This document shows positions 37,843-45,191 of a stretch of DNA of 64,000 nucleotides, piece by piece. The position numbers and the translations under genes are program-made. The DNA lies in the NCBI RefSeq assembly GCF_002005445.1, contig NZ_CP014692.1, forward strand, positions 1,488,001-1,552,000, in the 5' to 3' direction. This stretch comes from Acetobacter aceti (GTDB lineage: Bacteria > Pseudomonadota > Alphaproteobacteria > Acetobacterales > Acetobacteraceae). Numbering within the stretch: position 1 is the stretch's first letter; each line of letters begins with the position of its first letter. The notes below the pieces were generated by a model. That model was not told the origin of the DNA and ran no database searches. It worked only from the letters and a program-made list of their open reading frames with translations.

Positions 37843-37880
37843 AAAAATGCCTTCAGAAAGCAAAACTCTCTGAAGGCATT
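37843..37880 (-). terminator. Intrinsic terminator of the small lipoprotein gene
   Basis: Read on the minus strand, AATGCCTTCAGA (37880-37869) pairs with TCTGAAGGCATT (37857-37846) over 12 bp, followed by a run of Ts (37845-37843). It lies 26 bp past the lipoprotein-like frame's stop, which supports that frame having been transcribed. Confidence 0.72.
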
Positions 37881-37906
37881 CATCAGGCTGTTACTGTCAG
37901 TGGATG

Positions 37907-38065
37907 TCAGTAGCCGCGTGGCCCGCTACCCATTCCACCGCCACCCGGTCCACCCCGGTTGCCGCCACCGCCGTTGGAACGATGGCTTCCGGATGGTGGG
38001 CTGAAGCAAGCCGAGAGTGAGACGATCACGGTGAGCGCGAGACAGAGAAGAACAATCCGTCACAT
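37907..38065 (-). pseudogene. Small Gly-rich lipoprotein gene with a stop at codon 2
   Basis: AGGAG lies seven bases before the ATG at 38065-38063, but the next in-frame codon is TGA. Reading on in the same frame gives RRI-like RIVLLCLALTVIVSLSAC, a textbook lipoprotein signal with an LSAC lipobox (Cys at codon 20), then a short Gly-rich tail ending GSGPRGY at TGA 37909-37907. A CGA-to-TGA change at codon 2 would explain it (M-R-R-I). Alternatives are initiation at the in-frame ATT or a sequencing error. A terminator follows. Function unknown. The pseudogene label is a judgement. Confidence 0.62.
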
Positions 38066-38282
38066 AGGAAGGCTCCTGAGCAATGGAAACGTCACGGACC
38101 AGCGGGAAATGGTCGCAGGCCCTTCGGTCTGGTTTGTTCAAGAGCATCACAAGAGGGCGAGGCAGTCTGTCATCCTGTGTCAGCCCGAATGGATTACTAA
38201 AGCACAATATCGCCCTGAAAATGGACGATATTGCGACAGCCACTATTTCCTATGAAAAAGCCGGCCAGATTTTACATTAACA

Positions 38283-39704
38283 TCAGGGTGAGGCTTTGAC
38301 CTGCTCCAGTGGCACGCCTTTGTATTTTCCGGTCAGGGTTTTCAGGAAGGCTGTGATGTCCGCCACATCCTGCTCGGAAATTTTCGCGTCAGGAGTCTGG
38401 TAGTAAGCCATCTTGCGGACAGCATCTTCCAGCGTCTTCACGCTCCCATCATGGAACCACGGTCCGGTCAGAGCAACGTTACGCAGGGTCGGCACCAGAA
38501 ATCGTGATTTGTCCAGTCCATCGTGAGTGACATCTTCCCGACCGCTATCGGCAGCGGTGAAGGCGCCGCCTCTGTCGGCAAAGTAGTTGTGCTCAAGCCC
38601 CATGACTTCCATAGCGCCGCCACCCATGTCGGCCCCACTATGGCATCCAGAGCAGCCGATGCTCTTGAAGAGGGCATAACCATGCTTTTCCTGATCCGTC
38701 AGTGCGGTTTCATCGCCCTTCAGATACAGATCGAACTTGCTGTCTGGTGTGATGAGGGTTTTCTCATACTCCGCAATCGCATCGGTGATGGTGTCCTTGT
38801 CGATCGGCTTGTCCGGATAGATTGCCGCGAACTGCGCGCCGTATTCCGGATCACTGGCCAGTTTGGCAGCCACTTCTTTCCAGTCATGAGAACCCATCTC
38901 AACAGGATTCATGACCGGGCCTGCAGCCTGTTCAGCCAGTGTCGCGGCGCGTCCGTTCCAGAACTGCACGATATTATAGACAGAGTTGTAGACAGTCGGA
39001 ACGTTGATCGGACCTTTCTGCCCACCGATACCCGTCGCGGTTACCAGATTGTCCACACCCCCCTTGTCCAGACCATGGCAGCTTGCGCAGTTCAGCGTGT
39101 TGTCGCCTGACAGACGTTTGTCGAAAAACAGCTTCTCGCCCAGAGCGACTTTCTCGGCGTTCACCGGCCAGCTTTCCGGAATGGGCTGGACTGGCTCGGA
39201 CGCGAACTTTGCCGCCACACCGCTTCCCGCGTAATGCGTCCGGCGTTCCGCATCGATCCACGTGAGAACGGCCTTGCGCTGGTCTTCGTTCAGATGCGCG
39301 TGCCAGTGAAGCAGCAGATACAGTGACGGCGGCATGCGGTTCTGCGTGATGACTTCTTCTATGGGGGACAGTTGTTCCTCGGTGGGAGCGTCACCCTTCT
39401 GGAAGGCGCTGATCACCGGTTCCAGACGGAAATGGCGAAGGCCCTGCTCCAGATCATGCTGCATCAGCATGCTGGCGACGGGAAGCTTGGAATAGAAGGG
39501 AAGATCAGCCCCTTCTGTGTGACAGTAATCACAGCGGGCTTCACGCAGCACGTCAAAGGCGGCTTTTGCTACCGGATCTTTCAGCGTCGGCGAATCCGCC
39601 GAGAGGGTTGGCCCTCCCTGATGATCGAAATGCTGGATGTAGGCGACTGTCCCTCCGTAGGCCGCCAGCCCGGCACCGATCAATCCTGCGACGATACGTT
39701 TCAC
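38283..39704 (-). CDS. Membrane-anchored tri-heme cytochrome c peroxidase
   Basis: A periplasm-facing protein of 473 residues from the GTG at 39704, chosen because GGAGAG lies four bases upstream. An N-terminal anchor (VKRIVAGLIGAGLAAYGG) is followed by three c-type heme motifs: CDYCH (58-62), CASCH (206-210) and CSGCH (351-355). The last two are those of bacterial di-heme peroxidases reducing H2O2 to water; the N-terminal extra heme domain resembles tri-heme CCPs of the YhjA type. An upstream FNR-like box suggests oxygen control. The electron donor is probably a quinol or a cytochrome. Confidence 0.9.
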   Translation of the reverse strand: MKRIVAGLIGAGLAAYGGTVAYIQHFDHQGGPTLSADSPTLKDPVAKAAFDVLREARCDYCHTEGADLPFYSKLPVASMLMQHDLEQGLRHFRLEPVISAFQKGDAPTEEQLSPIEEVITQNRMPPSLYLLLHWHAHLNEDQRKAVLTWIDAERRTHYAGSGVAAKFASEPVQPIPESWPVNAEKVALGEKLFFDKRLSGDNTLNCASCHGLDKGGVDNLVTATGIGGQKGPINVPTVYNSVYNIVQFWNGRAATLAEQAAGPVMNPVEMGSHDWKEVAAKLASDPEYGAQFAAIYPDKPIDKDTITDAIAEYEKTLITPDSKFDLYLKGDETALTDQEKHGYALFKSIGCSGCHSGADMGGGAMEVMGLEHNYFADRGGAFTAADSGREDVTHDGLDKSRFLVPTLRNVALTGPWFHDGSVKTLEDAVRKMAYYQTPDAKISEQDVADITAFLKTLTGKYKGVPLEQVKASP

Positions 39705-39770
39705 AACTCTCTCCAAAATTAAATGTCTGTAACGAGTATGTGCAGGATACGATTGCACACTGTCAAAACG

Positions 39771-39776
39771 ATTATA
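39771..39776 (-). promoter_or_regulatory. Putative -10 element of the ccp promoter
   Basis: TATAAT on the minus strand, 67 bp upstream of the ccp GTG and centred 39 bp downstream of the FNR-like site. No good -35 hexamer is visible at 17 bp, as expected for an activator-dependent promoter. The activator-to-TSS distance would be near -48, slightly longer than the classical -41.5. Confidence 0.45.
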
Positions 39777-39805
39777 TTCGTTTAAATCATCGTGAAAATC
39801 GATCA

Positions 39806-39819
39806 ATGATCGAGATCAA
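39806..39819. promoter_or_regulatory. FNR-like binding site upstream of cytochrome c peroxidase
   Basis: ATGAT-CGAG-ATCAA matches the FNR consensus TTGAT-N4-ATCAA at 9 of 10 fixed bases. It lies about 100 bp upstream of the ccp start codon and overlaps the stop codon of the methyltransferase gene. Cytochrome c peroxidases are common FNR-family targets. The site is inferred, not tested. Confidence 0.55.
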
Positions 39820-40679
39820 TCTTCTAACTGATCTTTCAGTCTCTGGCGGGCGATGGCCACATAGGCAGGATCAACCTCGATTCCGATGCCGTGCGCCTGA
39901 AGGCGGGCTGCGGCCAGAAGCGTCGTTCCCGTACCCATGAATGGGTCGAGGACGACGGGAGCAGGCTGGCCGTGCAGCCGGATGCACAACTCAGGCAGTG
40001 CGACTGGAAAAGTGCCCGGATGGTTGAATTTCTGCTGTCTGTCACGCACCGTTTCATAAGGCACGAACCAGGTATCGCCACGGCAGCGTCGATCCTGTGC
40101 GTGACCACGGCGAGCAATATTGCTCTTGTCCTTGAACGGCACGCCGGCATCCAGACGCTTCAGGGGTACATCGCCCTTCAGTGTCAGATGAAACAGATGT
40201 TCATGGTTGCGATTGAGGTAGCGCCCGCTGTTGACCGGCTTGAAATGGCCAAACGATGTTTCGCCCACAGCAATCGATTTTACCCATGAAATATGATTCT
40301 GGAGCACGAACAGGTCACGCAGGCGCACGGCCAGCTCGAAGGGCAGCCATGGTTCAGAGGAAGTGCCCGCGATATTCAGGAAAAACGATCCTTCAGGATT
40401 CATGACCCGGCGCACGGCGCTCGCCACGTCCATCATCCAGTCCAGATAATCGGCCTCGCTACGGCGGTCCTTATAAGAAAGGTATCCAAGGCCGATGTTA
40501 TACGGCGGAGACGTGATGACGACGTCAACCGTCCCGGCCTTCATGCGCTTCAGAACGCGAAGGCAGTCTCCCTGAACAATCTGTTGCTGACCAATGCGGT
40601 ACCGGCGGGTACGGGGAGGTGGAGACGGCTTTTCAGGCTCTGTCCTTCCGTCAGCCGCGCCTTCAGTTTTGCGGTTCAC
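39816..40679 (-). CDS. Orphan TSPPY-type DNA methyltransferase
   Basis: A 287-residue beta-group DNA methyltransferase. The catalytic motif is TSPPY (56-60), usually associated with N4-cytosine or some N6-adenine enzymes, and the SAM motif DPFMGTGTTLLAAARL (FxGxG, 247-251) comes later, the order of the beta group. Between lie the target-recognition part and an RNRNHEHLFHL segment. No restriction gene is adjacent. It overlaps the Tim44-domain gene by four bases. The target site and base are not deducible. Confidence 0.88.
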   Translation of the reverse strand: MNRKTEGAADGRTEPEKPSPPPRTRRYRIGQQQIVQGDCLRVLKRMKAGTVDVVITSPPYNIGLGYLSYKDRRSEADYLDWMMDVASAVRRVMNPEGSFFLNIAGTSSEPWLPFELAVRLRDLFVLQNHISWVKSIAVGETSFGHFKPVNSGRYLNRNHEHLFHLTLKGDVPLKRLDAGVPFKDKSNIARRGHAQDRRCRGDTWFVPYETVRDRQQKFNHPGTFPVALPELCIRLHGQPAPVVLDPFMGTGTTLLAAARLQAHGIGIEVDPAYVAIARQRLKDQLED

Positions 40680-41353
40680 GCACTCCGGGCCGCCGCCAGC
40701 CGCCAGCTCGATCCTGCGACACCGAGCAGTTTTTCGAATGTCCAGAGATCAGAAAATTCGGTGACGGCATCCGTTCCGGTCACAGGCTTTGCATCCCGGT
40801 CCACAGCAAAGCTGACCTGATCGGAAACAACTCTCACATCTATGGATGCGGCTGTTCCGGCGGGGCCATCATTCAGCCGGACGTCTTCAATCGCCAGGCT
40901 GTCGATTCCACGGATTTCACTTTTCTGGGTTTCCCCCGCCTGCTCGCGCGCGGTGATGGCAGCCTCAAAGGCGACATAGGCGTCGGGCGTCAGACGCTCT
41001 TTGAGCACATTACGGTTTCCTGCCGCGTAAGCCTCGACCACCTGACGAAAAGCGCCTTCGACCCCTGCCATGAACTGCTGGGGAACAAAACCTGCTTCTT
41101 TCTGGGCGACCTGACCAAGCAAGGCGCCGACGCGGGTGGAGGGGCCTGGAATGTCAAGCCGCGTTTCGGGAGCGGGCTCCGCCTTTCCGTCAATCACCGG
41201 ACCTGCGGGAGGCTGCTGGGCGGGAAGGGGCGCCTGAGTGACCTGAAAGCCGGCTTTCTTGCCGAGAACACTGCGCAGGCGCAGGGCAAGAAAAGCAGCA
41301 ATCAGCGCGAAAATCACAATATCGACCGGAAAATGGCCGAGAGAGCCGTCCAT
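40676..41353 (-). CDS. Tim44-domain membrane-anchored protein
   Basis: A 225-residue protein with an N-terminal membrane segment (DIVIFALIAAFLALRL), a Pro-rich linker and a C-terminal Tim44-like domain (about 90-220; KEAGFVPQQFMAGVEGAFRQVVEAY). Alphaproteobacterial Tim44-like proteins (TimA) are inner-membrane proteins related to the mitochondrial import motor subunit. I start at ATG 41353; a GTG at 41365 is another option. In related bacteria it lies near secB and smr, as here, though mltA is missing. Its last codons overlap the methyltransferase start. Confidence 0.82.
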   Translation of the reverse strand: MDGSLGHFPVDIVIFALIAAFLALRLRSVLGKKAGFQVTQAPLPAQQPPAGPVIDGKAEPAPETRLDIPGPSTRVGALLGQVAQKEAGFVPQQFMAGVEGAFRQVVEAYAAGNRNVLKERLTPDAYVAFEAAITAREQAGETQKSEIRGIDSLAIEDVRLNDGPAGTAASIDVRVVSDQVSFAVDRDAKPVTGTDAVTEFSDLWTFEKLLGVAGSSWRLAAARSA

Positions 41354-41559
41354 CAGCAATGTCACCCAACATGGATGCCGGGACGGTTGTCGTCCGGCAA
41401 AAGGAAATCAGTTTCATAGAATAAGACCCGCTCCTTCGCCATGCAATGACCCGGCTCATATTTGCTTGGCTAACAGGACATTTACATCCTGATGAAAGAT
41501 TGCCTTTTCCACCCTGTCTGGCATTGCGGACAGGCCCGCGTTGACCCTATCTGAGAGCT

Positions 41560-42099
41560 ATGATTGTTCTTCGCCATTGTCAGTCCGAGTTCAACCGGCT
41601 CTTCACCGCAACGCGAAAAGACCCCGGTATTGCAGACCCGCCTCTCTCCGAACTGGGGCGGAAACAGGCGGATGACCTTGTTCAGGCTCTGGTGGGCGAA
41701 GGAATCAGACACATCATTGTCTCTCCTTATACAAGAGCCCTTCAGACCGCCGCGCCGATTGCCCGCGCGTTGAACATAACCCCGACCATCAATCCCCTGA
41801 TCCGGGAGCGGGCTGCTTTTTCCTGTGACATCGGCAGCCCTCCGGCGGCGCTGGCGCTACGCTGGGCGGAGCTTGATTTCTCGGGACTTGATGAGATGTG
41901 GTGGAGCCCCGCCATCGAGTCTCCTGAGGCCGTGGAGGAAAGAGCCGAAGTGTTCCGGGCCGAGATGGCCGCTTCGCCAGTCTGGCGTGACACGCTGGTT
42001 GTGTCGCACTGGGCTTTTTTGTTGGCCTTTACTCGTAGCAGCGTAGAAAACGGTTCCTGGTTCAGGCTTGATCCCACAGTGCCCCCCGCCACTCTTTGA
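41560..42099 (+). CDS. Histidine phosphatase superfamily protein
   Basis: A 179-residue protein of the phosphoglycerate-mutase-like branch. The N-terminal motif is LRHCQSEFN (RHC where most have RHG; catalytic His 6), with SPYTRALQTA and late VVSHWAF (second catalytic His). Substrate is unknown; many relatives dephosphorylate small sugar phosphates or nucleotides. Divergent from the Tim44-domain gene with about 200 bp between, and 92 bp before secB. Confidence 0.86.
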   Translation: MIVLRHCQSEFNRLFTATRKDPGIADPPLSELGRKQADDLVQALVGEGIRHIIVSPYTRALQTAAPIARALNITPTINPLIRERAAFSCDIGSPPAALALRWAELDFSGLDEMWWSPAIESPEAVEERAEVFRAEMAASPVWRDTLVVSHWAFLLAFTRSSVENGSWFRLDPTVPPATL

Positions 42100-42191
42100 G
42101 GGGAGATGGTTGGCGAACAAGGTTCGCCATGCTACCGCCGAGCACTACACAAGGGCGAATTTCGTCCGACTATGAAGGAAAAAGGACTCTC

Positions 42192-42692
42192 ATGTCTGAT
42201 ACCGTTAATCAGGGCGTTCCGCCGGCTCTCCCTCTCGCCGTCAACCTTCAGTACACGAAGGATCTTTCCTTCGAAGTGCCGCATGGCCCTGAAATCTTCA
42301 CGGCGCTGACAGCGGCTCCCCAGATTGCCGTCAATATCGATGTACAGGCGAACCGCCTGCAGAACGATCAGCCACATTTTGAAGTCGCCCTGACGATCAA
42401 GGCTGAAGCTGACGAGGCTCCGGCTTCCGAGGGCGGTCCTGTCGGACGCAAGGTGTTCATTGCCGAGCTGACCTATGCGGCTGTCGTGACGCTGAACAAC
42501 CCGCCGGCTGAACTCGTCGAGCCTCTGCTTCTGGTTGAAGTGCCTCGTCTGATCTTCCCGTTCGCACGTAACATCCTTGGTGATATCACGCGTGACGGCG
42601 GATTCCCGCCGGTCATCCTGCAGCCGATGGATTTCGTGGCTCTGTGGCAGGCCCGTCGCGCCGAAGCATCCCAGACAGTCGGCCACGCCTGA
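42192..42692 (+). CDS. secB: Protein-export chaperone SecB
   Basis: Holds precursor proteins unfolded and delivers them to SecA. The 166-residue protein includes YTKDLSFEVPHGPEIF, FIAELTYAAVVTL and the C-terminal segment PRLIFPFARNILGDITRDGGFPP, all SecB hallmarks. Start at ATG 42192 with AGGA five bases upstream; an in-frame ATG at 42096 is inside a region without conservation. Followed by a 12-bp hairpin. Confidence 0.95.
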   Translation: MSDTVNQGVPPALPLAVNLQYTKDLSFEVPHGPEIFTALTAAPQIAVNIDVQANRLQNDQPHFEVALTIKAEADEAPASEGGPVGRKVFIAELTYAAVVTLNNPPAELVEPLLLVEVPRLIFPFARNILGDITRDGGFPPVILQPMDFVALWQARRAEASQTVGHA

Positions 42693-42701
42693 TTTGCCTG
42701 T

Positions 42702-42740
42702 CCGCAGGGAACGGAAAGTCCTTCCAATCGTTCCCTGCGG
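42702..42740 (+). terminator. Hairpin after secB
   Basis: CCGCAGGGAACG (42702-42713) pairs perfectly with CGTTCCCTGCGG (42729-42740) around a 15-base loop, nine bases after the secB stop. Only a weak T-run follows (ATGTTTGA), so termination may be rho-assisted. Confidence 0.6.
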
Positions 42741-42779
42741 CAGATGTTTGACATGACAGAGTAAAGAAAGCAGATCGCC

Positions 42780-43172
42780 ATGGCCGTCCTTTCATCCCGC
42801 AATCGTTTTCGGACTGTCCGTGTGGGTCTGACGGCGACGGTGCTGATGGTTTCTGTCTTCAGCCTGTCGGGCTGCACTGACCATCCTTCTGGAACGGCAG
42901 GCGTGCATGCAGGCCGTATCCCTCCCCAGACCTTTCCACCGGGCACTGTCACGGAGACGCCTCCGCCTGAAGGACAGATACTGGTGAATGATCCTTCCGC
43001 AGCAGCGAATACGCCGCTGTGTGGAACGTCGGCACGGGAAGCGAACGCCATGGGGCAGGCGGTTTATCCGCAGCCGCTGACCAACGGCGGTGTCTGCACA
43101 CAGAATGCCTGTTTTGACCCCATGACCCAGACCTATATCGCATCGGACGGCAGCAGACGGGTTTGCCGCTGA
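42780..43172 (+). CDS. Small lipoprotein of unknown function
   Basis: A 130-residue lipoprotein. The signal peptide (RTVRVGLTATVLMVSVFSLSGC) ends in the lipobox LSGC, with Cys 32 the lipidation site. The mature part is Pro/Thr-rich then carries four more Cys in a C-terminal region (TPLCGTSAREANAMGQAVYP, CTQNACFDPMTQ, RRVCR) that may form two disulfides. Its position right after secB is suggestive of a shared locus but not of cotranscription. No named family. Confidence 0.75.
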   Translation: MAVLSSRNRFRTVRVGLTATVLMVSVFSLSGCTDHPSGTAGVHAGRIPPQTFPPGTVTETPPPEGQILVNDPSAAANTPLCGTSAREANAMGQAVYPQPLTNGGVCTQNACFDPMTQTYIASDGSRRVCR

Positions 43173-43518
43173 GAAGTCTGTTTTTTGCAGGGACAGGCTG
43201 GTTTCTCCGCTGTTCCTGATATCTGAGAGTTGGTGAGGCCACACAGTTCTCGGCGCGGAAAATACCTGTACAGCGCCATCCCCTCTTCTGAAATTGATGG
43301 TTAGTTCAGAAGAGTGCCTGATGATGCCTCGTTTCTTTTCGAAATTTGTCCGGTGAGTGGGCGGCATATCTGAATCCGGGGTATGACCGCATCAGCGGGC
43401 TTTGACCGGAACTTCATAAAAAAGACTCAGTTCTTTTGGCCTCTGCTGATTTCAATCAGAGACAGGGAAGGACAGAAGCGTGATCCGTCCGCTGACCCCA
43501 TGATATAAAGCGGCCTTT
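43173..43518. other. Intergenic region with hairpin
   Basis: About 350 bp between two convergent genes. CTCTTCTGAA (43283-43292) and TTCAGAAGAG (43305-43314) make a perfect 10-bp stem with a 12-base loop; no T-run follows. A CTCTG/CAGAG stem lies at about 43440-43465. No open frame with a credible start is present. Confidence 0.5.
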
Positions 43519-44682
43519 TCAATGGCGGATAAGGATGTAGTTCACTGTTACATCCAGATCGAAATGATCACCTGTAATGCCGGGCGGTATGGGTGGAAGC
43601 TGGGCGCTTCGGAACATGCCTGTTGTCGCTGCATCAAGGAGATAGGAGCCAGACTGGTTCGTCAGACGCACGAAACGCACTCTGCCTGACCGGTCAAGCA
43701 CAACGTGGACGGAGGACGGACCTTCCTCGCCGTTCTGGGCGGCTTCTTCGGGATAATACATATGACGCCTGATCCAGCGATCGACTTCTTCACTGTAATC
43801 ATCGCTCACGCCGCGCACGGTGCTGCGGGTGGCAAATGGCGTGTTCAGATTGCCGTTCTGCACAAGCGGTCCGAGAGAGAGGTCGATCGGGCCACCTGAT
43901 CCGCCTGTCCGGCCATGATGGCGGGGGCGGGGCGGCGCTGATGACTGGTCCAGAGACAGATCGGTCAGGGAGTCGAAAGGTGAAGGCGCGCGCTGATGGG
44001 TCGGCGTCTGTCGAGCGGTCTGCTTGCGGGGGGGGGACTGTTTCGTTGTCTGGCGACTGGCCTTTCCGGCCTTGTTGGAGGCCGGATTGATCGGGGCGGC
44101 TGCATTGGTCGGCCTGGGATAGTTTTCATCCGAAGGTGCTTCAGGAATAGGCGGAGCCGCAGGAGTTTCCGGCGTGGGGTGATCCGTGCCTTCCGCTGCT
44201 TCAGCCTGCTCTGGCTGTGCATCACTGCTTTGCGAGGATTTCGTTGCGGAACTGCCGCCAGCCTGCTGATCCGAGTGTTCGCCTTTCATTCCGCTTTCTG
44301 CGGGGGGCGTGACGAACATCATGTCCACAGCGCCTGTTTCAGACGCCTGAGGATTGCCGCGCGGAGAGTGGTGCAGCGACATATAGATGGCGAAAGCCAG
44401 CAGAAGTGCGTGCAGGAGAACGGAAAAAACAAGAATGAACAGCAGGCCGGGGTCAGCAAAGACCTGTCTGGGCGCCAGCGGGGTCCGCACCGATTTAAGG
44501 TTACGATAGGCTCCTGTTTTTGCGATGAATGCAGGACGCAGCCCGATGCGACCAGTCGCAGCAGCTTCATCGTCAACAGCGGGGCGTTTTGTAGTGGATG
44601 TACCCCGCTGTTTCCCGGTGCCGACGAGCAAGGGCTCTTTCTTCGTTCCGGGCGTAGCTGAAGGCCGTGGCGACGCCGTCAT
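43519..44682 (-). CDS. TonB-like energy-transducing protein
   Basis: A 387-residue protein anchored by one membrane helix (about residues 77-97; PGLLFILVFSVLLHALLLAF). A long Pro/Ser/Gln/Thr-rich periplasmic spacer follows, then a C-terminal TonB-like domain (about 300-387) with the YYPEEAAQNGEEGPSSVHVVLD and VRFVRLTNQSGSYLLDAA segments. It would couple the proton motive force via ExbBD to outer-membrane receptors. The N-terminal cytoplasmic part (about 75 residues) is long for TonB. No ExbB/ExbD is in the window. Confidence 0.86.
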   Translation of the reverse strand: MTASPRPSATPGTKKEPLLVGTGKQRGTSTTKRPAVDDEAAATGRIGLRPAFIAKTGAYRNLKSVRTPLAPRQVFADPGLLFILVFSVLLHALLLAFAIYMSLHHSPRGNPQASETGAVDMMFVTPPAESGMKGEHSDQQAGGSSATKSSQSSDAQPEQAEAAEGTDHPTPETPAAPPIPEAPSDENYPRPTNAAAPINPASNKAGKASRQTTKQSPPRKQTARQTPTHQRAPSPFDSLTDLSLDQSSAPPRPRHHGRTGGSGGPIDLSLGPLVQNGNLNTPFATRSTVRGVSDDYSEEVDRWIRRHMYYPEEAAQNGEEGPSSVHVVLDRSGRVRFVRLTNQSGSYLLDAATTGMFRSAQLPPIPPGITGDHFDLDVTVNYILIRH

Positions 44683-44944
44683 GGAGGGGAATATGTCTCC
44701 GGAAGAAGAAAACAGAAACGCTTGTATTCAGGACTGTTACCTCACATTGCCATCAGGAGGGAAGCCTGACTACCCCTCTCCGGCTTATCAAAATGTCACG
44801 TCTTTTGTCGGCTGAATCTGCGTTCTTTACACTCCGTGACAATATGCGTCCCCTGGCGTCCGGATGAAACCGGAATGACTGTGCGGCGTTTGAAGGACAG
44901 GCTCTTTTCAAAGGAAAAGGGTAAACGCGGAAAAGGAGCACATC

Positions 44945-45124
44945 ATGGGTGAGTTCAAAGACAAGCTGCAGGGTGTCGCCGATAAAGTGGCAGGCAGCAT
45001 CAAGGAAAGCATAGGCAAGGCGACAGACAATGCCGATCTGGAAGCCGAAGGGAAGGTGCAGCAGCTCAAAGGCAAAGGTGAAGAGATCAAGGGCAAAGTC
45101 AAAGGCGCCCTCAACGATCTCTGA
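44945..45124 (+). CDS. CsbD-family stress protein
   Basis: A 59-residue protein with the CsbD pattern (MGEFKDKLQGVADKVAG; GKATDNADLEAEGKVQQLKG) and Lys-rich amphipathic helices. AAGGAG lies seven bases before the ATG. Expressed under stress in many bacteria, with an uncertain function. It is alone between divergent tonB-like and convergent comM-like genes. Confidence 0.9.
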   Translation: MGEFKDKLQGVADKVAGSIKESIGKATDNADLEAEGKVQQLKGKGEEIKGKVKGALNDL

Positions 45125-45191
45125 TTGATCTGTCAGGCCATGGCCCGTCTTCAGTGCGCCTTCGTGTGAAGGTGGGTCATGAAGCTCTTTT

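Noticed and set aside
37926..38243. 105-codon minus-strand frame overlapping the lipoprotein region
   Set aside because: Its sequence is unstructured and it is in another frame from the lipoprotein-like reading, which has a ribosome binding site, lipobox and terminator.
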